Source: PBB1 sp046154125
GTDB taxonomy: Bacteria > Pseudomonadota > Gammaproteobacteria > Burkholderiales > Burkholderiaceae_C
Assembly: GCA_046154125.1 (NCBI GenBank)
Contig: JBJXEJ010000126.1
Span: 1-6,769 of the forward strand
Reading direction: 5' to 3'
DNA: 6,769 nt
The notes under the pieces were generated by a model. The model had not been told where the DNA came from and did no database searches. It saw only the letters and a program-made list of their open reading frames with translations. This document shows, in pieces, positions 1 to 6,201 of the stretch; within the stretch, counting starts at the first letter, position 1; each line of letters opens with the position of its first letter. The position numbers and the translations under genes are program-made.

Positions 1-1048
1 ACCCGTGGATGATGAAGTCGCGCTGCTCCGCATTGAGCTGTGACCACGGCGTGTCCCGCGGGATACCGGCCTCGCCGGCGTACTTCAGCATGTCCTCGTG
101 CGCATCCTTCCAGGCCGGGGTCATCAGGGTCTTGATCGCACCCGAGCGCAGCGTCTTGCGGCGGTCGGGGATCACCAGGTCGTAGTCGACGCCGATCACG
201 CGGCCGAAGCCACGGCAGGTGTCACACGCGCCCATCGCCGAGTTGAAGCTGAACAGCGCCGGCTGCGGCTCGGTGTACCGCAGGTCGCTGTCGGGGCAGT
301 GCAGGCCGGTGGAAAAGCGCCAGAGGGCGGGTTCACCCTCTTCAGCCAGCGCGTAGACATTGAGGCGACCGCCGCCGCGCTTGAGCGCCATTTCGATCGC
401 CTCGACGGCACGCGCCTTTTCCGTGCCCTGTATGCGGAATCGATCGGCCACCACGTCGAGCAGCTTGCGTGGCCCCGTCGGCGTCGCGACCTCGCGCTCC
501 GCCTGTACGCGGGTGAAGCCGCTGGCCGACAGCCACTGCTCAATCTCTCCTGGAGTCGACACCGCTGGCAGTTCGACCGGGAAGGTCAGCACGACCCGGG
601 GATCGCTTTCTGCCGTCCGGGCCATCAATTCCGCGTAGATCGTCTCCGGCGTGTCGTGTCGTACGCGCTGCGCGGTCTGCCGGTCGAACAGGTCGGCAGC
701 CCGGGCATAGAGCAGCTTCAGGTGGTCATTCAGCTCGGTCATCGTGCCGACCGTGGAACGCGACGTGCGCACCGGGTTGGTCTGGTCGATTGCGATGGCC
801 GGCGGTACGCCATCGACCCGGTCGACGGCAGGGCGGTCCATGCGGTCGAGGAACTGGCGCGCATAGGCGCTGAAGGTCTCGACATAGCGACGCTGCCCCT
901 CGGCGTACAGGGTGTCGAACACCAGACTCGACTTGCCCGATCCGCTCGGGCCCGTCACGACCGTCATCTCCCCGGTGCGGATGTCTAGGTCAAGGTTTTT
1001 CAGGTTGTGCTGACGCGCGCCGCGGATGCGGATGACACCGGTGGTCAA
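1..1048 (-). CDS. uvrA: Excinuclease ABC subunit UvrA, large 'dimeric form' (N-terminal 349 residues; 3' end outside window)
   Basis: UvrA is the damage-recognition ATPase of nucleotide excision repair; it loads UvrB onto lesions in the cytoplasm. The protein opens with the family's IRIRGARQHNLKNLDLDI block, followed by Walker A GPSGSGKSS at residues 33-41 and FDTLYAEGQRRYVETFSAYARQF starting at residue 44 (shown here only to name the family block). The stretch TNPVRTSRSTVGT (90-102) replaces the KATSHNPRSTVGT-like segment of classical UvrA. This and the RDTPWSQL region near the window edge resemble, from memory, the ~1900-residue 'dimeric form' found in Burkholderia, Bordetella and Xanthomonas relatives. 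The first zinc module reads CPDS (251-254) and CDTC (275-278), so one of four expected cysteines is Ser. The TTG start is the only usable one: an in-frame TAG lies at 1084-1082 with no ATG or GTG between. UvrA identity is very secure; the dimeric subtype is a recollection (about 0.7). Confidence 0.93.
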   Translation of the reverse strand, partial: MTTGVIRIRGARQHNLKNLDLDIRTGEMTVVTGPSGSGKSSLVFDTLYAEGQRRYVETFSAYARQFLDRMDRPAVDRVDGVPPAIAIDQTNPVRTSRSTVGTMTELNDHLKLLYARAADLFDRQTAQRVRHDTPETIYAELMARTAESDPRVVLTFPVELPAVSTPGEIEQWLSASGFTRVQAEREVATPTGPRKLLDVVADRFRIQGTEKARAVEAIEMALKRGGGRLNVYALAEEGEPALWRFSTGLHCPDSDLRYTEPQPALFSFNSAMGACDTCRGFGRVIGVDYDLVIPDRRKTLRSGAIKTLMTPAWKDAHEDMLKYAGEAGIPRDTPWSQLNAEQRDFIIHG

Positions 1049-1055
1049 GAGGAGG

Positions 1056-1060
1056 CCCTT
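1056..1060 (-). promoter_or_regulatory. Shine-Dalgarno AAGGG of uvrA, supporting the TTG start
   Basis: Read on the minus strand, AAGGG lies 7 nt upstream of the TTG at 1048-1046, which is good spacing for a ribosome binding site. Together with the in-frame stop at 1084-1082 it fixes the start at the rare TTG codon. The match is only five bases, so the support is moderate. Confidence 0.5.
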
Positions 1061-1087
1061 GGTTGAAGCGAGCGGAGCATTCTAGAG

Positions 1088-1105
1088 ACCGCGCGCAAGC
1101 GCGGT
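1088..1105. repeat. Perfect inverted repeat: 7-bp stem with a 4-nt loop
   Basis: ACCGCGC (1088-1094) is exactly complementary to GCGCGGT (1099-1105) around the loop GCAA. Transcribed from the plus strand, the loop would be a GNRA tetraloop, a very stable RNA hairpin. From the minus strand the loop would be TTGC. No T-run follows on either side, so it does not look like an intrinsic terminator. It sits 40 bp upstream of the uvrA start and 165 bp upstream of the lipoprotein ATG. It could be an operator or a leader hairpin; the sequence does not decide. Confidence 0.6.
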
Positions 1106-1117
1106 GCGCCGGCCTCT

Positions 1118-1131
1118 CGCAGGCGCCTGCG
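1118..1131. repeat. 14-bp perfect palindrome CGCAGGCGCCTGCG
   Basis: The sequence equals its own reverse complement over 14 bp with no spacer, which is the form of a binding site for a dimeric DNA-binding protein. It lies between two divergent start codons, 12 bp from the hairpin at 1088-1105. GC-rich DNA makes chance palindromes more likely, so its function is a suggestion only. Confidence 0.4.
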
Positions 1132-1269
1132 GCCAAAGGTTCTTCAGGCTTTGGAGAGGAAACAGCCCCTGAGTGGCCGCCCGAGTTCCCCATACCACTG
1201 GTTTCCATTGATTACGGCAAGGCGACCCGCAGGGACGAACACTCCGCGCTTTGATTGCAGCCCAGAGAC

Positions 1270-3168
1270 ATGACAGATCACGCCAAACGAAATTCACCCG
1301 CACGCTGGCCGCACTGGTCGGGATTCCTGCTCGCGGTGACCATGACCGCGTGCGGTGGAACGACGGAGACCGCTGGGGTCGCGGCCGGCCCGACACCTGC
1401 TCCACCTGCGCCACCCGCGGCACCGGCACCGGCACCGGCACCGGCACCAGCACCGGCACCAGCACCAGCACCAGCACCTGCACCGGCACCAGCACCTGCA
1501 CCTGCACCTGCACCTGCACCGGCACCTGCCCCCGCTCCACCTTCCCCGGCGCCATCATCGGCCCCAGGCGACGCCACCGTCGCCGGAGTCGTCACGCTGC
1601 CCTACCCCACACTCAGCAACCTGAGCGTCGAATGGGCCATCAGCGGCGACAACAATCGCAACGGAGTGGTGTCCATGCGTTACCGCGCGGCAGGCACATC
1701 CACCTGGAACGATGCCATGCCATTGCGCCGCACACCGGCAGGCAGCAATGAAGGATTCAGCTGGACAAATCGCCATTCGGGAAGCGTGTTCGACCTTCAA
1801 CCGGCGACGAGCTACGAGATCGAACTGCAGTTGACCGACCCCGATGGCGGTTCTGCGACGAGGGTGGCAACCGCCAGGACCCGCGCCGTTCCGGCGCCGA
1901 TGGCCGGTGCGCCCGTCAAGGCAGTGACGCCGGCGAATTTCGCCAGCGTGGCGGCCGCGGCCCAGCCGGGTGACATCCTCGAACTGGCATCGGGAACCTA
2001 TGCATGGCCAAACTGGTCGGTCAGCGGCACCGCAGATCGGCCCATCGTGGTCCGATCGAGTGCGGGCGCCGTCATCAACGGCGAGGTCGGGCTGTTCCTG
2101 CGCAGCCACATTCACATCACCGGTTTGACGATCAATGGCCGCATCCGTTTCAATGGCTCCAATAACGTGGTTATCACGCGGTGCCGAGTCAACGCAACGA
2201 GCGCATTGGCGGGTGATGGCATCGTCACTTATCTGCGCGCGGAGAATGCCTACATCGCCGACAACACCTTGGTGGGTCTCACGGTTTGGGGCGAAGGCGC
2301 GTTCGGCGTGAACGGGAACAACCTCGGCGAAGGCATCGCCGTCACAGGCCCAGGGCACGTCATCACGAACAACCGGGTGAGCGGATTCCGCGACGGCATT
2401 TCGTTGCTCGAAGGCAGCGAGGGGGTGGACCAGTTCAGCATCGACATCGTGAACAACGACATCAGCGAATCGGCCGACGATGCGATCGAGGCTGATTTCT
2501 GCCGGCACAACTGCCGCATCATGCGCAATCGCATGACAAACAGCTTTATCGCCCTGTCCTCGCAGCCCGGGCTTGGCGGGCCGACCTACTTCATCCGCAA
2601 TGTGGCCTACAACGTTGCGCACGTGGCCTTCAAGCTGTACCGCGGCAGTATCGGCGACGTGCTGCTGCACAACACGGTCGTGAAGAACGGCGACGCATTG
2701 GGCGTCTACGCGGGCGTGCCGGTGGCGCGCACCTTCTCGCGCAACAACCTGCTGATCGGTGGACCCGGCGCCACCTACAACGGCTTCAGCAACGGCAGCG
2801 GACGCGTCTTTTCGTTTTTCGACCTGGTGGCCTCCGGCGCGAGCCTGGACTATGACGCGCTGGGTTCCGCGACCGGAGCGTTCGCCGGCAATCTCGGCGG
2901 ATCGACCTTCGCCAGCCTCGCCGAGCTGCGCAGCCGCACGACCGAGAAGAACGCCATCGAAGTCGGCCTGGACGTGTTCGCAGCAGCCGTAGCGATACCC
3001 AGCAATGCCGCCGCAAAACTGACGGCTGCCGACCTCCGCCCGAAGGCCGGCTCAGCGCTTGCCGGTGCAGCACAGCCCATTCCGAACGTCAACGACTCAA
3101 ACGCCAGACCGACGATCGGTGCCTATGAAGTTGGCGCGCCGTTGCCGCTTTACGGACCACGCCCCTGA
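1270..3168 (+). CDS. Secreted lipoprotein with Ala-Pro linker, fibronectin-III-like domain and right-handed parallel beta-helix
   Basis: A 632-residue protein of unknown exact function, probably anchored in the outer membrane. Residues 1-27 are a lipoprotein signal: basic N-region, short hydrophobic FLLAVTMTA, then Cys28 (lipobox MTAC, with Met where Leu is usual). Eighteen Ala-Pro pairs (51-86) form a stiff linker. Residues about 107-207 look like a fibronectin-III domain (VEWAISGDNNRN, MRYRAAG, and TSYEIELQL near its end). From about 218, a PGDILELASGTY opening and PIVVRSSAGAVINGEV resemble the first coils of PL6-type lyases. Asn-rich beta-helix coils follow (VVITRCRVN, YIADNTLVG, VITNNRVSG, IMRNRMTNS) to about 520. 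An acidic SADDAIEAD patch lies just before Cys411 and Cys415, which could pair. Lyase activity is unproven; NosD-like or surface-binding roles remain possible. ATG 1270 was chosen for the signal peptide; TTG 1255, directly after an in-frame TGA, is the alternative. Neither start has a good ribosome site. Confidence 0.88.
   Translation: MTDHAKRNSPARWPHWSGFLLAVTMTACGGTTETAGVAAGPTPAPPAPPAAPAPAPAPAPAPAPAPAPAPAPAPAPAPAPAPAPAPAPAPPSPAPSSAPGDATVAGVVTLPYPTLSNLSVEWAISGDNNRNGVVSMRYRAAGTSTWNDAMPLRRTPAGSNEGFSWTNRHSGSVFDLQPATSYEIELQLTDPDGGSATRVATARTRAVPAPMAGAPVKAVTPANFASVAAAAQPGDILELASGTYAWPNWSVSGTADRPIVVRSSAGAVINGEVGLFLRSHIHITGLTINGRIRFNGSNNVVITRCRVNATSALAGDGIVTYLRAENAYIADNTLVGLTVWGEGAFGVNGNNLGEGIAVTGPGHVITNNRVSGFRDGISLLEGSEGVDQFSIDIVNNDISESADDAIEADFCRHNCRIMRNRMTNSFIALSSQPGLGGPTYFIRNVAYNVAHVAFKLYRGSIGDVLLHNTVVKNGDALGVYAGVPVARTFSRNNLLIGGPGATYNGFSNGSGRVFSFFDLVASGASLDYDALGSATGAFAGNLGGSTFASLAELRSRTTEKNAIEVGLDVFAAAVAIPSNAAAKLTAADLRPKAGSALAGAAQPIPNVNDSNARPTIGAYEVGAPLPLYGPRP
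1420..1527 (+). repeat. Hexanucleotide tandem array (GCACCN) x18 encoding Ala-Pro repeats
   Basis: Eighteen consecutive 6-bp units GCACCN, with N being G, A or T, run without interruption and encode (AP)18 in the lipoprotein. The third position of the Pro codon varies in runs: G-rich at the left, A in the middle, T at the right. This suggests local unit duplication rather than one recent expansion. A unit of 6 bp keeps the reading frame, so slippage would change linker length and not switch the gene off. The array also leaves several frames open on both strands, which produces spurious PA, TG, HR and AG reading frames. Confidence 0.9.
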
Positions 3169-3198
3169 CGTGCGAAGGGCTGCCAGAGCCTGTGCCGC

Positions 3199-4038
3199 TC
3201 AGCAGCCGGCGAGAAAACGCTCGACGATCGAAAAGTGTTCCGGCGTGTTCAACGCTGGCGCGTGGCCGCAGCCCGGCACGGTGACGACGACGGCGCCGGG
3301 CCCGCGCCGGCGCATCTGCTCGGCGACTTCGGGCAACAGCAGGTCGCTGGTCTCGCCGCGCAGGCACAGCACGGGCAGCTCCAGCGTATCCCAGGCGTCC
3401 CACAACGCGTAGTCGTCTTCGTGGTGGGTGAACTGCATCACCATCGCCGGGTCGTAGTGCGGTGTGACGCGGCCATCAGGCAGACGGCGCGTCGAGGTTT
3501 CGGTGAGCAATCGCCATTGCGCATCGCTCAGCCAGCCATAGGGTTTGTAGACAGTGCGGAAATAGGCCTCGAGTTCGCCTACCGTCGCAAACGCGGGCGG
3601 GTTGCCCGCATAGCTGCGGATGCGCTGGATGGCGTTTGCCGCGAGCTGCGGCCCGTTGTCGTTCAGCACGAGCCGGCGCATGCGAGTGCGCAAGGGGCCG
3701 GCCGCAGCGAGCGTTCCGATCGCACCGCCCATCGAGGTGCCCAGCCAGTCGAACTGTTCCAGGCCGAGCTGATTCACGAGTGACACCGCGAGCCGGACGT
3801 AGAACGCGTTGCAATACTCGGCCTGCGGGTCGGGGCTCCACTGGCTCAAGCCCCGGCCCAGCGTGTCCGGGCAGATCACGCGGTAGCGTGGCGCAAGGTG
3901 GGCGGCAATCGCATCCATGTCGCGCCCGGTGCGCGCCAGCCCGTGCCAGGCGATCAGCACCGGTGAGCCCACCGCACCCCATTCCGTGAAGTGGATCTCG
4001 CGGCCGTCGCACAGGAGGTAGTTTGATGTCGAGGTCAT
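3199..4038 (-). CDS. Alpha/beta-hydrolase fold protein, coupled to the Liv transporter operon
   Basis: A 279-residue cytoplasmic alpha/beta hydrolase with no signal peptide. The oxyanion-hole motif WHGLARTG is at 31-38. The nucleophile elbow GTSMG (100-104) places the catalytic Ser at 102. The likely acid is Asp232 in GETSDLLLP, and His259 in PGCGHAPAL completes the triad. PDTLGRGLSQWSPDP (58-72) and VYKPYGWLSDAQW (163-175) are conserved-looking blocks that I recall from unassigned Burkholderiales hydrolases. The length is normal for the superfamily. The ATG overlaps the livM stop by 4 bp (ATGA at 4038-4035), so it is probably translated by coupling with livM and is last in the operon. It likely cleaves an ester, lactone or C-C bond in a compound tied to the importer's substrate, but the substrate is not readable. 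It converges with the lipoprotein gene after a 30-bp gap without a clear terminator. Confidence 0.9.
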   Translation of the reverse strand: MTSTSNYLLCDGREIHFTEWGAVGSPVLIAWHGLARTGRDMDAIAAHLAPRYRVICPDTLGRGLSQWSPDPQAEYCNAFYVRLAVSLVNQLGLEQFDWLGTSMGGAIGTLAAAGPLRTRMRRLVLNDNGPQLAANAIQRIRSYAGNPPAFATVGELEAYFRTVYKPYGWLSDAQWRLLTETSTRRLPDGRVTPHYDPAMVMQFTHHEDDYALWDAWDTLELPVLCLRGETSDLLLPEVAEQMRRRGPGAVVVTVPGCGHAPALNTPEHFSIVERFLAGC

Positions 4039-5117
4039 CGCTCGGGCTTCGAGGCGCGCGGGCGCATCGCCCGCAAACGGCCCACCACCCCGGAGGGAAA
4101 GTGGTAGACCGACAGCACGAACAAAATGCCCAGCCACAAGAGCCATCGGTCGGGCGAGATCAGGGCCGCAAGCAGGGGCACGTCTTCGACCGCGGTGGCG
4201 CCGAGCTTCATCAACTCCTGCAGGTAACTCTGTGCGAGCACGAACAGCGCGCTGCCGATGACCGCGCCGTAGATCGTGCCCATGCCGCCGATCACGACGA
4301 TCAACAGCACGTCGAGCATGATCTCGAACGACAGCGACGTGTCCGGCCCGTTGTAGCGCAGCCAGAGCGCCAGCAGCGCGCCGGCCAGCGTGGCGAACAG
4401 CGCCGACAGCACCGAGGCGGTGCTGCGGTAGATCACGGTGCGGTAGCCGATTGCCTCGGCGCGGAAGTCGTTTTCGCGAATCGCCTGCAGCACCCTGCCG
4501 AACGGCGAGTTGACGATGCGCAGCATCAGCAGCACGAGCACCAGCGCGACGCCGAACAACAGGTAGTAGGTGGCAAAGCGTCCATCCACCGTGACGCCCA
4601 GCAGCGGCTCCTCCAGGTACAGCGTAGAAGGCTGCAACGCGGCGGGCAGTTTGAAGTTGAGACCGTCCTCGCCGCCGGTGAAGTCCGACAGTTGCGACGC
4701 CAGCGTGAGGAACGCCGACGCCACCGCCAGCGTGATCATCGCGAAGAAGATCGCCTTGACGCGCAGCGAGAACAGCCCGATCACGAGCGACAGCAGCAGC
4801 GAGATCAGCAGCGCACAAGCCAGCCCGATCGCCAGCGCTCCCCAGGTCGGCCCGAGGCGCGTGCTGGCTATGGCGATGCCATACGCGCCGATGCCGAAGA
4901 ACATCGTGTGGGCAAAACTGACGATGCCGGTGTAGCCCAGCAGAAGGTCGAAACTGGCCACCAGCACGATGAAGACGATGATCTTCGCCGCCACATTCAG
5001 CGCCTTGGTACCCGGGAACAAGAAGGGCGTGACGGCCAGCCCGAGCACCACCACGAGCAGCAGCACGGCGAGCCACCGGTTGCGCGGCAAATCGTGCGAG
5101 AGCAGGCGGTTCAGCAT
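4035..5117 (-). CDS. livM: Branched-chain amino acid-type ABC transporter permease LivM
   Basis: A 360-residue inner-membrane permease of the HAAT family, which pairs with LivH to form the import channel for branched-chain amino acids or related compounds. The first membrane segment is about residues 16-34. The family signature GYTGIVSFAH is at 61-70, SDFTGGEDGL at 144-153, the ATPase-contacting coupling helix from SPFGRVLQAIREND into EAIGY at 204-225, and GGMGTIYGAVIGSA at 277-290. The C-terminus is basic (RLRAMRPRASKPER), fitting a cytoplasmic tail. It follows livH after 52 bp and overlaps the hydrolase start by 4 bp. The ATG at 5117 has no obvious Shine-Dalgarno sequence, and no in-frame ATG or GTG was found upstream within the gap. 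True substrates of HAAT systems also include amides, urea and aromatic acids, so leucine specificity is only assumed. Confidence 0.94.
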   Translation of the reverse strand: MLNRLLSHDLPRNRWLAVLLLVVVLGLAVTPFLFPGTKALNVAAKIIVFIVLVASFDLLLGYTGIVSFAHTMFFGIGAYGIAIASTRLGPTWGALAIGLACALLISLLLSLVIGLFSLRVKAIFFAMITLAVASAFLTLASQLSDFTGGEDGLNFKLPAALQPSTLYLEEPLLGVTVDGRFATYYLLFGVALVLVLLMLRIVNSPFGRVLQAIRENDFRAEAIGYRTVIYRSTASVLSALFATLAGALLALWLRYNGPDTSLSFEIMLDVLLIVVIGGMGTIYGAVIGSALFVLAQSYLQELMKLGATAVEDVPLLAALISPDRWLLWLGILFVLSVYHFPSGVVGRLRAMRPRASKPER

Positions 5118-5169
5118 GGCGCCAGCGGCCGCGAACTGCCCGCGCCAGAGGGTGCAGCGAGGCGCGCGC
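5118..5169 (-). other. 52-bp gap between livH and livM
   Basis: This is the only real gap in an operon whose other two junctions overlap. It is very GC-rich, has no clear Shine-Dalgarno sequence before livM, and no hairpin with a T-run that would end transcription. It may hold an mRNA processing site or a weak start signal, but nothing specific is visible. Confidence 0.35.
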
Positions 5170-6201
5170 TCATCGGTTCGTCACAGGGTACAGGCCCTGC
5201 GGACGCCACAGCAGGATCAGCACCATCAGTGCGATATTCGAGAACATCGCCAGCTTCGGCACCAGGAAGCCGGTGTAATTGGCAAGCAACCCGATCAGCA
5301 GCGCGCCAACGAAGCAGCCGAGCGTCGAGCCCAGGCCGCCGATGATGATGACGATGAAGATCAGCACGTTGACCTGCGCGCCCATCTGCGGGACCACCTG
5401 CTGCTGGTACAGGCCCCACAGCGCGCCGCCCAGGCCGGCCAGGGCGGAGCCGGCGACGAACACCCCGACAAACAGGCGCCGGATGCGGTAGCCCAGGCTT
5501 TCGACCATCTCGCGGTCCTGCACGCCGGCTCGGATCAGCAGGCCGAGCTTGGTGCGGTTGAGAATGAACAGCATCGTCAGCAGCACCACCGCGCCGATGG
5601 CGGTGGCGATGACGCGGAATTTCTCGACCGACGCGTCGCCGAGCACGAACGAGCCGCGCATCGCTTCCGGCAGCGGCAGCGGAACCTGCGCCGGGCCCCA
5701 CACCACCTTGATGAGCTCTTCGCCGATGATCATGCCGCCCATCGTGATCAGGATCTGCTTCAGGTGCTGGCCATACACCGGCCCCACCAGCACACGTTCG
5801 AACGCCCAGCCCACCGCGCCGGCAACCGCCATCGCGACAAACATCGCGGGCAGCACGGCGGCGAAATTGCGCCACAGGCTTGCGGAGGTGGTCCAGTCGG
5901 CCATGCTGCCCAGCACGCTGGTGGCGACGAAGGCGCCGAGTGCGATGAACACGCCATGGCCGAAATTCAGCACGTCCATCAGGCCGAACACCAGGGTCAG
6001 GCCGGAAGCGATGATGAAGATGATCATGCCCATCGCGAGGCCGGCGACGGTGAGCGTAAGCCAGGTCGACGCCGACCCGATCAAGGGCAATGCCAGCAAT
6101 CCGAGCACGAACACCAGCCCGATGGGCAGCAGGTCGAACCGCGCACGTGGTATCGCCGCTGCGGCAGCCGCATCGGACAAAACAGTGGCTTGCGCCGTCA
6201 T
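5170..6201 (-). CDS. livH: Branched-chain amino acid-type ABC transporter permease LivH
   Basis: A 343-residue inner-membrane permease, partner of LivM. Diagnostic segments are FGLMDVLNFGHG at 72-83, the ERVLVGPVYG region at 135-144, the coupling helix TKLGLLIRAGVQDREMVES near 217-235 ending in LGY, IIGGLGSTLGCFVGALLIG at 286-304, and RPQGLYP at 333-339. It is longer than the roughly 308 residues of E. coli LivH. The extra part is an Ala-rich N-terminus (1-20) plus an added hydrophobic segment at about 23-41 ahead of the usual first helix. Its ATG overlaps the livF stop by 4 bp (ATGA at 6201-6198), so translation is probably coupled. The substrate cannot be inferred beyond the family. Confidence 0.94.
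   Translation of the reverse strand: MTAQATVLSDAAAAAAIPRARFDLLPIGLVFVLGLLALPLIGSASTWLTLTVAGLAMGMIIFIIASGLTLVFGLMDVLNFGHGVFIALGAFVATSVLGSMADWTTSASLWRNFAAVLPAMFVAMAVAGAVGWAFERVLVGPVYGQHLKQILITMGGMIIGEELIKVVWGPAQVPLPLPEAMRGSFVLGDASVEKFRVIATAIGAVVLLTMLFILNRTKLGLLIRAGVQDREMVESLGYRIRRLFVGVFVAGSALAGLGGALWGLYQQQVVPQMGAQVNVLIFIVIIIGGLGSTLGCFVGALLIGLLANYTGFLVPKLAMFSNIALMVLILLWRPQGLYPVTNR

Larger units (their letters stand above)
1049..1254. other. Divergent intergenic region between uvrA and the beta-helix lipoprotein gene
   Basis: These 206 bp must contain the promoters of both divergent genes. I could not assign a convincing -35/-10 pair on either strand. There is no LexA-type CTGT-N8-ACAG box, so SOS control of uvrA is not supported by the sequence. 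The region holds a GNRA-loop hairpin (1088-1105), a 14-bp palindrome (1118-1131) and a longer-range inverted pair, GGAAAC at 1158-1163 with GTTTCC at 1201-1206. Short open frames here have no coding support. Confidence 0.6.

Noticed and set aside
98..988. 296-codon open frame on the plus strand
   Set aside because: It lies entirely antisense to uvrA, whose conserved motifs fix the true strand. Its Arg/Ala-rich translation has no recognisable domain.
1201..1254. Possible cyclic-di-GMP (GEMM) riboswitch, suggested by GGCAAGG and GGGACGAA
   Set aside because: The conserved GGCAAACC and GACGCAAAGCC blocks are not present, and the spacing does not fit the consensus.
1049..1254. SOS (LexA) box upstream of uvrA
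   Set aside because: A CTGT occurs on the minus strand but no ACAG follows at the required 8-bp spacing.
1278..1595. Gly-Ala-rich open frame on the minus strand over the hexamer array
   Set aside because: The GCACCN array has no stop codons in several frames, so the repetitive protein is an artefact of the repeat.
1555..2670. 371-codon minus-strand open frame
   Set aside because: Antisense to the beta-helix domain; no family motifs, no ribosome site, and the plus-strand protein is clearly the real one.
3178..3190. Possible terminator hairpin GGCT-GCCAG-AGCC between the convergent genes
   Set aside because: Only a 4-bp stem and no T-run on either strand.
3199..5076. 625-codon minus-strand frame that would fuse a long N-terminal part to the hydrolase
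   Set aside because: The upstream part is livM read out of frame. The hydrolase starts at the ATG overlapping the livM stop, where its conserved sequence begins.
4023..5345. 440-codon plus-strand open frame rich in Gln, Arg and His
   Set aside because: Mirror of livM and the start of livH; hydrophobic codons on the minus strand read as polar ones in reverse.
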